A stretch of DNA of 64,000 nucleotides, taken from Planctomycetota bacterium. Lineage in GTDB: Bacteria > Planctomycetota > UBA1135 > GCA-002686595. Each line of letters begins with the position of its first letter. Within the stretch, counting starts at the first letter, position 1. Positions 51,143 to 58,938 of this stretch are shown piece after piece. The stretch covers positions 62,001-126,000 of the forward strand of contig JAKLKU010000013.1 of NCBI GenBank assembly GCA_023150475.1, written 5' to 3'. Position numbers and translations under genes: made by a program. The notes below the pieces were generated by a model, which worked only from the letters and a program-made list of their open reading frames with translations, was not told the origin of the DNA and made no database searches.

Positions 51143-52830
51143 ACCGCATCGTCGCGTTCGCGCTCGCTCTCGCGTGCTTCGCGCCGCCCGCGGCGGCACA
51201 GCAGCAGGGAGGCGCCGTGCAGACGGTCGAGTTGCGCGTCGCGGCCCAGCGTCCGCGCGGCGTCCTCGTCGACCGCGGCTCGAGCGACGGCCTCGCGATC
51301 GGCGATCGTGTGCGCTTCCGGCTGCGCGGCGGCGGCACGGTCGACGGACGCGTCTCGGAAGTCGGCGAGCGCAACGCGCTCGTGTTGCTCGACGATCCCA
51401 AGGCGCAAGTCGAACTCGGCGCGCGCGGCGAAGCGGCCATCCCGAGCTCGCGCGTCGCCGCCGAAGTCGAACGCATCGAGCCGGCGCCCGAAGTCGAGGA
51501 AACCGCGCCGGAGTTCGAGGAACATCCGCCGTGGGAGCGCGCGGACGACGAGTTCCAAGCGGACGAGCCGCTGCTCGCGCGCGTCGTGCCGCTCCGGCCC
51601 GCCGAACGCACGCCGAGTTGGCGAGGGCGCCTCTGGACCAGCGCGGACGAATACACGAGCTCCGAGGACGAGCGCACCGACGGCTACGAACGGATCGGCG
51701 CGAGCCTCTTCGGCGACAACCAGCTCGGTCACGGCGAGCGCATCGCGCTCGACTTCGAAGTGAACGCGCGGCGCACGGACCTGCCGCCCGATCCCGCGGA
51801 CCAGGACGTCGACGCGACCAGGCTGCGCGTCGATCGCGCGTCGTACACGCTCGGCGACTCGCGCTTCTCGACCGACCGCGTCGAGTTCGGCCGCTTCCTG
51901 CAACGCGGCATGCCGGAGTTCGGCGTCGTCGACGGCGCGGAATGGGGCCGGCGACTCGACGGCGGCAACCGCTTCGGCGCCAGCGTCGGTTGGATGCCCG
52001 AACCCGACGAGGACTACGAGTCCGGACACGATTTCCAAGTCGCGGGTTATTACCGCTGGGTCTTCGACGACAGTGAGCTCGCGTCGGCGTCGCTCGGCGC
52101 GCAGAAAACGTTCCACCACGCCGACGCCGACCGCGATCTCTTGGTCGCGAAAGTCGAGTACCTGCCGCTCGAAGGGTGGCAGGCGGCGGCGACGGCGTGG
52201 GTCGACTACTACACGTCTGGCGACGACGCGAAAGGGCCGGGCTTCGACGTGTCGCAGCTCTACGCACGCGCCTGGCGTCGTTTCTCCGGCGGCGATTCAC
52301 TCGCGTTCACGGCGACGCACCTCTCGATCCCGGAGATCGACCGTCACGAAGTGCCGCCGCTCTCCGCCGCGGCGCTCGCCGACGACCGGCACGAGCGCGT
52401 CGCGGCGGAGTGGGAGCACCGTTTCGACGACGAGTTCTCGCTCGCGTTCGAAGGCGGACTCTGGACCGACGAAGAAGAATCGGGGACCGACGGCGAGCTC
52501 GGGCTCACGAAACGCGAATTCTGGTGCGACGGCGGTCGCGGCGAACTCGCGCTCTTCGGCACGCGCGGACGGTTCTCGCGCACCTACGGCGCGCGAGCCC
52601 GGTTCGCGCGCGACGACGCCTACGGCGCCTGGCGCGCCGACTACGAATTCGCACAGAACCTGATCGACGGGTTCGCGAGCGACAACAACGAGCTGCCGCA
52701 GCACCGGCTGCGCTGCGGTCGCGACGGACACTTCGGCGACGGCTGGAGCTTCGCCTGCGACGTCGAAGCGTTCTTCTGGGACCAAGAAACGGCGTTCGCG
52801 CTGCACGTCTTCCTGCAACGGAGCTTCTGA
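51139..52830 (+). CDS. Outer-membrane beta-barrel protein of the cytochrome cluster
   Basis: 563 residues from ATG 51139, coupled to the 23-haem gene. The signal peptide is MNRIVAFALALACFAPPAAA. Residues of about 30-100 form a small beta domain (RGVLVDRGSSDGLAIGDRVR). From about 150 onwards the sequence alternates polar and hydrophobic residues as in transmembrane beta strands (RIALDFEVNARRTDLP, FGASVGWMPEPDEDYESGHD, FQVAGYYRWVFDDSELASAS). The last residue is Phe in ALHVFLQRSF, the usual signal for barrel insertion. There is no CXXCH. Its place between cytochrome genes is like that of MtrB- or PioB-type porins that sheath cytochromes through the outer membrane. There is no detectable MtrB motif such as N-terminal CXXC, so the analogy is positional. 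Confidence 0.78.
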   Translation: MNRIVAFALALACFAPPAAAQQQGGAVQTVELRVAAQRPRGVLVDRGSSDGLAIGDRVRFRLRGGGTVDGRVSEVGERNALVLLDDPKAQVELGARGEAAIPSSRVAAEVERIEPAPEVEETAPEFEEHPPWERADDEFQADEPLLARVVPLRPAERTPSWRGRLWTSADEYTSSEDERTDGYERIGASLFGDNQLGHGERIALDFEVNARRTDLPPDPADQDVDATRLRVDRASYTLGDSRFSTDRVEFGRFLQRGMPEFGVVDGAEWGRRLDGGNRFGASVGWMPEPDEDYESGHDFQVAGYYRWVFDDSELASASLGAQKTFHHADADRDLLVAKVEYLPLEGWQAAATAWVDYYTSGDDAKGPGFDVSQLYARAWRRFSGGDSLAFTATHLSIPEIDRHEVPPLSAAALADDRHERVAAEWEHRFDDEFSLAFEGGLWTDEEESGTDGELGLTKREFWCDGGRGELALFGTRGRFSRTYGARARFARDDAYGAWRADYEFAQNLIDGFASDNNELPQHRLRCGRDGHFGDGWSFACDVEAFFWDQETAFALHVFLQRSF

Positions 52831-52837
52831 GGCCGCC

Positions 52838-53488
52838 ATGCGACGCACCCGCATCGTCACCGTCGTCTCGCTCTCGCTCGCAGCGTTCGTCGCTGCGTGC
52901 GCGCTGCGCGGCCCCGACGCCGTCAAGCAGCATCTGTGGTGGTCGGGCTTCGGGCCCGTGCTGCCGCACGACACTTTTCCGGCGGACTGCGATCAATGCC
53001 ACGTCGGCGGCGACTGGCAGACGCTCGCCGCGGACTTCGCCTTCGACCACGCAGCGGAGACCGGCGTCGCGCTCGAAGGGGCGCACGCGAAGGCGCAGTG
53101 CCTCCTCTGTCACAACGATCGAGGCCCCGCGGGCGTCTTCCAACAACGCGGCTGCGTCGGCTGCCACGAAGACCTGCACGAAGGCCGACTCGGGCCCGAC
53201 TGCGCCGATTGCCACACTCAGTGGAATTGGCGCCCGACCGATCAACGCGGTGAGCATCAACACTCGCGTTTCCCGTTGATCGGCGTGCATGCCGCGACGG
53301 CCTGCAATCGTTGCCACCCGGGAGCGGAAGTCGGTCGTTTCGTGCCGACCGATCCCGAGTGCGTCAGTTGTCACTTCGACGACCTCGCCGCGACCGACAA
53401 CCCGAATCACTTCGGGCTCGGGCTCACCGACCACTGCGAGCGCTGCCACTTGCCGCGCACGTGGTATCAAGTCGACACCGGCAACTGA
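52838..53488 (+). CDS. 7-haem c-type cytochrome lipoprotein
   Basis: 216 residues. The leader MRRTRIVTVVSLSLAAFVAA ends CALRGP, a lipobox, so it is likely lipid anchored. Seven CXXCH motifs are present: CDQCH, CLLCH, CVGCH, CADCH, CNRCH, CVSCH and CERCH. The repeat module FDHAAETGVALEGAHAKAQC before CXXCH is the same as in the 23-haem protein, so the two share ancestry. The gene begins 7 bases after the barrel gene. A position at the outer membrane beside the barrel, linking the periplasmic and surface cytochromes, is suggested by the gene order. Confidence 0.9.
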   Translation: MRRTRIVTVVSLSLAAFVAACALRGPDAVKQHLWWSGFGPVLPHDTFPADCDQCHVGGDWQTLAADFAFDHAAETGVALEGAHAKAQCLLCHNDRGPAGVFQQRGCVGCHEDLHEGRLGPDCADCHTQWNWRPTDQRGEHQHSRFPLIGVHAATACNRCHPGAEVGRFVPTDPECVSCHFDDLAATDNPNHFGLGLTDHCERCHLPRTWYQVDTGN

Positions 53489-53624
53489 TGCGGTTGCGGG
53501 CCTGGGCGTAGGGACCTGGGCTCAAGATCGGATCGCGCGCGCTCCGATCAGGGCGACATCAGGGAGTCGGGCGCGAAGGCGGCGCATGGGGGGTGCGCAC
53601 GCGTCGGCCCAAGACGGGGGAGTC

Positions 53625-56390
53625 ATGTCGTCGTTGCGGTCGTTCGTTTCGTTCGTCGGTTGGGTCGTGCTCGGTGCGCTCGTGGGTTGCAGCGGAGAGA
53701 CAGGCGCGCTCGAGACGAAGAGCGCCGAGTCGTGCATGGTGTGCCACAACGGCTCGGTCTCGGACGACTATTCCGGTCCGGGCATCGAGAACCCGCACCC
53801 GTTCACCGGCGCCGACACGCTCGCGTGCACGCAGTGCCACGGTGGTGATCCGAACGGCACGGACATGGTGACGAGCCACGTGCCGCCGCCGCCGCAGATC
53901 GGCGACGACCAGAAATTGCTCACCGACGCCAAGGCGTACTTCAATCGCCTGACGCTCGCCGGCATCGACAAGTTCCCCGACTACACCGTCGCCGGCAAGA
54001 CGTACACGGCGCTCGACTACCTGCAGTTCGTCAACCCGGGCGACCTGCGCATCGTCAAGCTCGAGCGCGGTTGCGGCGAGTGTCACGAGAACCACGCCGA
54101 GGAAGTCTCGACCAGTCTGCTCGCGACCGAAGCCGGCATCTGGTCCGGCGCGACGTACGCGATCGGCGCCGAGAACGTGGTGCCGGGGAACCAAGGGCTC
54201 TACGAAGACACGGCGTCCGACCTCGCGTTCCGCGCCGCGACGAACACGAACTTCGTCGGCGCGCAGGCCGTCGTCGGCGCGATCGAGACGTTGATCGAGA
54301 CGCCGGTGTCGAGCCTGTTCGGCGTCACGGCGCCCGACCAAGCGTTCAACAACCCCGACTTCTTCGCGGCGGCGCTCGAGGACGATCAGAATCCCGACGG
54401 CTCGGTGATCACCGATTCGCCGCTCCACAAGCTCTTCGTCGAGCAGATCTCGTTCACTTGCGGCGATTGCCACTTGGGCAGCGCGGGCGCGAACAACCGC
54501 GCCGGCGACTTCCGTTCCTCGGGGTGCACGGCGTGTCACATGCAGTACAGCCTCGGCGGCCGCAGCGGTTCCGCCGACCCGAACATCGACAAGACCGAGC
54601 CGCTCGATCCCGACGACATCGACGAGCCCGAGCGTCCGCACGCCCGCATGCACCGCATCGGCAGCGTGAAGCAGACCGGCACCGATGGTTTGCCCGTCGC
54701 GGGCATCGACGACCACGCGTGCGCGGGTTGCCACCAAGGTTCGAACCGCACGGTGATGCAGTACTGGGGCGTCCGTCTCGACCAGAACGCCGACGTGCGC
54801 AACAACCGCCAGTACCCGGCGAACCCGGATTCGTACTTGCGCACGACCAACGACACGCGGCTCTTCGATCCCGCGGTGGGCAACACGACGTTCAACGGTC
54901 GCAACCACAACCAGTACCTGCTCGAGGAGGACTACGACGGCGACGGGCGCGACGACACGCCGGCCGACGTGCACCACGAAGCGGGCCTCGGTTGCATCGA
55001 CTGCCACGGTTCGTACGACTTGCACGGCGGCGACACGTCGACGCCGGGCGCGGACATCGCGAGCCGCATGGAGCAGCAGGTCGGCATCCGTTGCGAGAAC
55101 TGCCACGGCACGATCGACGCCTACGCGTCGACGCAGTCCGGCACCGCGTGGGACGGTTCGACGAAGGACCTCGCGCACGACGCGGCGGGCAACGTGCTCG
55201 ACCACGTCTACAAGGACGCGAACGGCGCGTACTGGTTGCGCGGGCGACTCGACGGAGAGCTGCACTTCCTGCCGCAGACGCGCGACACGATCGTCGACAC
55301 GGGCCGGACGAATCCGTTGACCTCGCAGCCGGTCTACAGTGGCAAGGCGAGTTACGCGATGGGCCGGATCGACAACGATCCGTCGAACGGCACGGGCCCG
55401 AAGCAGACGGGTTGGACGGCGAACGGCTTCGCGCACACCGATTCGATGGACTGCGTTTCGTGCCACGGCTCGTGGACGAACACGTGCATGGGCTGCCACT
55501 TGTCCGGCGAGTACGACACCGGCAACAACTTCTCGAACGTCACTGGCGAGCGCATCATCTACAAACAAGCGACCGCCGACTTCACGTACCAGTCGCCGCT
55601 CTTCTTCCAACTCGGCGTGAACACGCGCGGCAAGATCACGCAGTTCAGCGCGAACACCAAGGTGTTCTACAAGTGGATCGACAAGAACAACACCGTCTCG
55701 AAGGTGTTCACGTTCAGCGATCGCCAGGGCAAGGGCGCGAACTACTTGGCCGGCATCCAGTCGATGAGCCACAACTCGATCATGGCGCACTCGATCCGCG
55801 GCAAGGTCGCGGCGGACAAGGAAGGTCCGCGTTACTGCAACGCCTGTCACCTGACGACCAACTCGCTCGCGAACTACGGCACCGAGTACGACGCGTTCCG
55901 CACGGCGATGGCCGCGAACGACTTCGCGTCGCTCGACTACAACCTGCTCGCGCAGCACTTCGGCCAGAACACCGGCAACCAGATGGACTCGCCGATGTTC
56001 GCGCACATGGTCGCGGGGCTCGGCACCGGGCTCTTCTTGTTCGACGAGCACGGACAGCCCGTGAACCCGCTCGACAACTTCGCGGGCCGCAAGGGCGCGA
56101 ACAACGTCGCGCCGGCGAGCATCTACGATCCGAACCGCGTGCGCCTGAACCTCGACCGTATCGTCGACGCGAGCGGCGTCGCGCAAGGCTCGAACAACCA
56201 CACGTGGGTGCAAGGCGCGAACGGAGCGGCGCTGCGCGACGGCGCGCTCGACCCGGAACTCGCCGGACCGCTCGGTGCGACGCTGATCCAACGTCTCGCC
56301 GATCCGCTGAACGGCATCGTGCTCGACTCGTGGTTCGACCCGAACGGCGCCGCGCACGGCGGAGCGTCGGGCTTCCTGAACACGCCGTGA
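53625..56390 (+). CDS. 11-haem c-type cytochrome lipoprotein, putative terminal reductase
   Basis: 921 residues from ATG 53625, preceded by GACGGGGGAG. The leader SFVGWVVLGALVGCSGETGA has a lipobox Cys. Eleven CXXCH motifs lie at intervals: CMVCH, CTQCH, CGECH, CGDCH, CTACH, CAGCH, CIDCH, CENCH, CVSCH, CMGCH and CNACH. Long segments without haem sites, such as NAVKLER-like and FQLGVNTRGKITQFSANTKV, suggest additional folded parts, in contrast to the densely packed 23-haem protein. It is the last gene of the cluster, 136 bases after the 7-haem gene. It may be exposed at the cell surface and reduce (or oxidise) an extracellular substrate. The substrate is not known. Confidence 0.88.
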   Translation: MSSLRSFVSFVGWVVLGALVGCSGETGALETKSAESCMVCHNGSVSDDYSGPGIENPHPFTGADTLACTQCHGGDPNGTDMVTSHVPPPPQIGDDQKLLTDAKAYFNRLTLAGIDKFPDYTVAGKTYTALDYLQFVNPGDLRIVKLERGCGECHENHAEEVSTSLLATEAGIWSGATYAIGAENVVPGNQGLYEDTASDLAFRAATNTNFVGAQAVVGAIETLIETPVSSLFGVTAPDQAFNNPDFFAAALEDDQNPDGSVITDSPLHKLFVEQISFTCGDCHLGSAGANNRAGDFRSSGCTACHMQYSLGGRSGSADPNIDKTEPLDPDDIDEPERPHARMHRIGSVKQTGTDGLPVAGIDDHACAGCHQGSNRTVMQYWGVRLDQNADVRNNRQYPANPDSYLRTTNDTRLFDPAVGNTTFNGRNHNQYLLEEDYDGDGRDDTPADVHHEAGLGCIDCHGSYDLHGGDTSTPGADIASRMEQQVGIRCENCHGTIDAYASTQSGTAWDGSTKDLAHDAAGNVLDHVYKDANGAYWLRGRLDGELHFLPQTRDTIVDTGRTNPLTSQPVYSGKASYAMGRIDNDPSNGTGPKQTGWTANGFAHTDSMDCVSCHGSWTNTCMGCHLSGEYDTGNNFSNVTGERIIYKQATADFTYQSPLFFQLGVNTRGKITQFSANTKVFYKWIDKNNTVSKVFTFSDRQGKGANYLAGIQSMSHNSIMAHSIRGKVAADKEGPRYCNACHLTTNSLANYGTEYDAFRTAMAANDFASLDYNLLAQHFGQNTGNQMDSPMFAHMVAGLGTGLFLFDEHGQPVNPLDNFAGRKGANNVAPASIYDPNRVRLNLDRIVDASGVAQGSNNHTWVQGANGAALRDGALDPELAGPLGATLIQRLADPLNGIVLDSWFDPNGAAHGGASGFLNTP

Positions 56391-56397
56391 GCGGAGC

Positions 56398-57441
56398 TCA
56401 GCTCGCGACCGCTTCTTCGACCTCTTTCCACGCCGGACGCCAGGCGAGGCCGAGGTTGAGGATGCGTTGCAGGAGCTGCGGGTAGTCGATCCCGACCTTC
56501 TTCGCGGACTGGGCGAAGTCCTCGTCCGCGGCGAGGTCGGGGTTCGCGTTCGCTTCGATCACGTGGAGCGAGCCGTCGGGAGCGAGCCGCAGGTCGATGC
56601 GCGCGTAGCCCGACAGACCGAGCGCGCGATAGACGAGCTTCGACACGCGCACGACTTCCCGTTCGAGCGCGGGCTCGAGCGTCGCGGCCCGCGTCTCGAT
56701 GCCATGTTTCTTCTGGTAGGCGAGATCCCACTTCACTTTGCCGGTCGCGATGCGCGGTTGGCCTTCGGGCCAGGCTTGGAAGTGCATCTCCCACACGGGG
56801 AACGTCTCGAGTCGCTGATTGCCGATCACGCCGCAATAGAGTTCGCGGCCTTCGATGAACTCTTCGGCCATCACGTCGGTGCCGAACTCGTCGTGCATCC
56901 AGCGCACGCGCTCGAGGAGCTTCTCTTCGTTCGCGACGAGCGATGCCTGCGAGATGCCGAGCGAGCCGTCCTCGAACGTCGACTTGACGAGCAGCGGCCA
57001 ATTCAAGCGCTTCGGCTTGCGGCCGATCCGACCGACCGGGAACACGGCGCAACGCGGCGTCTTGATGCGGTGGTACGCGAGGATCTCCTTCGTCAGCACC
57101 TTGTCGTGCGCGAGCATCAGTCCGCGCGGATTGCAGCCCGAATACGCGCGGCGCACGAGCTCGAGGAAACTGATCACGGCCTGGCCGTAGATCGTCGCGC
57201 CGTGGAACTCCTCGAGCACGTTGAACGTCACGTGCGGATCGAACTCGTCGAGCGCGGCGCGCAGGACGCCGAGGTCGTCGTGGACGCCCAGCGGACGGAC
57301 TTCGTGGCCGAGCTCTGCGAGTCCGGCGAGCACGTCGCGCTCCGTCTTCCACGGTTGAGCGTCCTTGTCCGACAACTCGCCCGCGTTCGGCGGCGGGACG
57401 AGATCCTCGTGCATCAGCACGAGCACGCGCAGTTTCTTCAT
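56398..57441 (-). CDS. ATP-grasp ligase, D-alanine--D-alanine ligase-like
   Basis: 347 residues from ATG 57441, which overlaps the stop of the peptidase gene by four bases (ATGA). The ATP-grasp fold is seen in KKLRVLVLMHEDLVPPPNAG, CNPRGLMLAHDKVLTKEILA, RLNWPLLVKSTFEDGSLGIS, VMAEEFIEGRELYCGVIGNQ and YARIDLRLAPDGSLHVIEAN (ligands for Mg and ATP). The family joins a carboxylate to an amine with ATP. Cell-wall Ddl enzymes are usually about 300 residues with other substrate residues, so this is probably a relative for a different dipeptide or peptide. It is coupled to a metallopeptidase gene, so the two may act on the same compound. Confidence 0.85.
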   Translation of the reverse strand: MKKLRVLVLMHEDLVPPPNAGELSDKDAQPWKTERDVLAGLAELGHEVRPLGVHDDLGVLRAALDEFDPHVTFNVLEEFHGATIYGQAVISFLELVRRAYSGCNPRGLMLAHDKVLTKEILAYHRIKTPRCAVFPVGRIGRKPKRLNWPLLVKSTFEDGSLGISQASLVANEEKLLERVRWMHDEFGTDVMAEEFIEGRELYCGVIGNQRLETFPVWEMHFQAWPEGQPRIATGKVKWDLAYQKKHGIETRAATLEPALEREVVRVSKLVYRALGLSGYARIDLRLAPDGSLHVIEANANPDLAADEDFAQSAKKVGIDYPQLLQRILNLGLAWRPAWKEVEEAVAS

Positions 57442-58535
57442 CGGAGGTGGCGTTGTCGGCCCAGCATCCACGACTCCAGGATCGTCGGACCCAGCGACAA
57501 CAGCGACCTCAGTCTGTCCTTGGGCGCGCCCGCGTCAATGGCGAGCCCGAGGTGTTCGCCGCGCGAAGCAAGCGTTCGCACGATCTCGCGCAGCACGTAA
57601 CGGTCCTCGAAATGGACGTTGCGCGTGCGGCGTTCGAGCTCGGTGAGCAGCGCGCCGATGCTCTTGCGCGTCGAACCGGCGTTGCGGCGCAGCGCGATGC
57701 CACGCAACGGTTCGGCGCGCGCCGCGAACCGCGCCTTGAGCGCGCGATCGAGTCGCGGCGTGCGCTCGCGTTCCTTGCGAGCACGTTTGTGCGCGTAGTA
57801 CTGACCGAGGGTCCACGTGCACTCGTCGAGTGCCCACGGCGTCTCGCGGTTGCGCACTTCCGGCCGCTTGCGAGCGAGCGCTTGCAGCCGTTCGTCGACC
57901 CACTCGAGCTTCCAGATGCACGGCCAGTCCGCGTAGAGCTCGCGCCAGTTCGAGCGTGGATCGAGCCACACGGCGAACGTCTCGGCGAAGTCCTCGGCGG
58001 CGTGACTCTGCGCGTACCACGCGTCGAGGTGCAACACGAACTCGCGCCGATACGGACGTGGCGCGTACTCGCTCGCGTAGCGTGCGCTGAAGCTGCCGAA
58101 CGTGTCGCGCCAACTCTTCGACGCGTGCAAGCGGAACGCGGAGTCGAGCGCGTGACCCGCTTCGTGGCGCAAGAGCTTCATCGCGCTCGCCGCGTCGGCG
58201 CCTTCGGCGTCGCCGGTGTAGGCCTCTTCGAGCCGCACGAGCCGCGGATGCGCGAGGTAGAAGGGCACCGCGATGCCCGGCACGCCGTCGGGCGAAAACC
58301 ACGAAGTCGACAGCCAAACGTGCGGTTGGAGCTCGATCTCGCGCGCGGCGAGCTCGCGTTCGAGGCGCGCGATCGAACGCGCGATCGGCGCGTCGGCAAG
58401 GTCGAGCTCGAGGTCGGCGAGCGGGGTGCGGAGCAACTCGCGCTCGCTCTTCTCGAACCAACGCCGGCGCACCCGGATCTCGTACCGGGCCGAGCGGTTC
58501 GAACCGCTCTGGAGCGTGCGCACCCGTTTCGGCAT
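57438..58535 (-). CDS. Putative zinc-binding metallopeptidase
   Basis: 365 residues from ATG 58535. The centre holds MKLLRHEAGHALDSAFRLHA, a zinc-binding HEXXH (HEAGH), and further on a segment AQSHAAEDFAETFAVWLDPR with Glu/Asp that may give the third ligand. Other conserved blocks are PGIAVPFYLAHPRLVRLEEA, FVLHLDAWYAQSHAAEDFAE and VHFEDRYVLREIVRTLASRG. There is no signal peptide, so it is cytoplasmic. It resembles the 'putative zinc-binding metallopeptidase' family of unknown substrate, often next to ATP-grasp ligase genes in planctomycetes and related bacteria (from memory). Translation is coupled to the ligase gene. Confidence 0.8.
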   Translation of the reverse strand: MPKRVRTLQSGSNRSARYEIRVRRRWFEKSERELLRTPLADLELDLADAPIARSIARLERELAAREIELQPHVWLSTSWFSPDGVPGIAVPFYLAHPRLVRLEEAYTGDAEGADAASAMKLLRHEAGHALDSAFRLHASKSWRDTFGSFSARYASEYAPRPYRREFVLHLDAWYAQSHAAEDFAETFAVWLDPRSNWRELYADWPCIWKLEWVDERLQALARKRPEVRNRETPWALDECTWTLGQYYAHKRARKERERTPRLDRALKARFAARAEPLRGIALRRNAGSTRKSIGALLTELERRTRNVHFEDRYVLREIVRTLASRGEHLGLAIDAGAPKDRLRSLLSLGPTILESWMLGRQRHLR

Positions 58536-58652
58536 GGCGCGAAATCTAGCGCTCCGGACCGTCGCGCGCGCGCGCCGAAACGCCTGCTTTTCGAGGGTTC
58601 TCGCAGGCTCCGCGCAGCGCGGATTCGGGCGCGCGCGCGGGCCCCGATCGGC

Positions 58653-58737
58653 CGGCGGAGCGGACACCCCGCCGGAGCGGACTCCTCGGCGGAGCGGACA
58701 CCCCGGCGGAGCGGACTCCTCGGCGGAGCGCGGCGGG
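58653..58737. repeat. Tandem repeat, 17-bp unit, five copies in alternating variants
   Basis: Units alternate CGGCGGAGCGGACACCC and CGCCGGAGCGGACTCCT or CGGCGGAGCGGACTCCT, with a diverged fifth unit. The array can also be read as a 34-bp higher-order repeat. Confidence 0.88.
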
Positions 58738-58784
58738 ACTCTGGGCCGTGACTCCGCGACGATGCTCGCCGGCCGCGTCGAGCC

Positions 58785-58853
58785 GGCAGCGCTTGGTGGC
58801 AGGACCTCGGCGGCAGCAACTCGGCGGCAGCAGCTTGGCGGCAGGCGCGCGAG
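58785..58853. repeat. Tandem repeat, 14-bp unit, five copies
   Basis: Units GGCAGCGCTTGGT, GGCAGGACCTCGGC, GGCAGCAACTCGGC, GGCAGCAGCTTGGC and a diverged last unit. It lies 48 bases after the 17-bp array and 86 bases before the phosphodiesterase start. Confidence 0.82.
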
Positions 58854-58938
58854 GCGGCTCACGACGCTGCGCCGACGAGCGCCGGGTGAACGCGCCGCGC
58901 ATGTCGTGCGCGAGGAGGGCCGGGTAGACTGCGAGCGC

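Larger units (their letters stand above)
58536..58938. other. Repeat-containing intergenic region with divergent promoters
   Basis: About 400 bases between the metallopeptidase (minus) and the phosphodiesterase lipoprotein (plus). It holds two tandem repeat arrays (58653-58737 and 58785-58853). No supported gene. Promoters for both directions must lie here. Confidence 0.5.

Noticed and set aside
53559..56357. Minus-strand open frame of 932 codons opposite the 11-haem cytochrome
   Set aside because: The plus strand has eleven CXXCH motifs and a lipobox. The antisense product is Arg/Val-rich shadow sequence.
46848..56390. Annotation of the cytochrome cluster as nitrite or hydroxylamine metabolism (as in anammox planctomycetes)
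   Set aside because: No hydroxylamine oxidoreductase-type haem pattern or NrfA-type CXXCK motif was seen; the barrel gene in the middle favours a trans-envelope conduit.
58653..58853. Possible CRISPR or integron attachment repeats
   Set aside because: Units are 14-17 bp without unique spacers, and no Cas or integrase gene is in the window.
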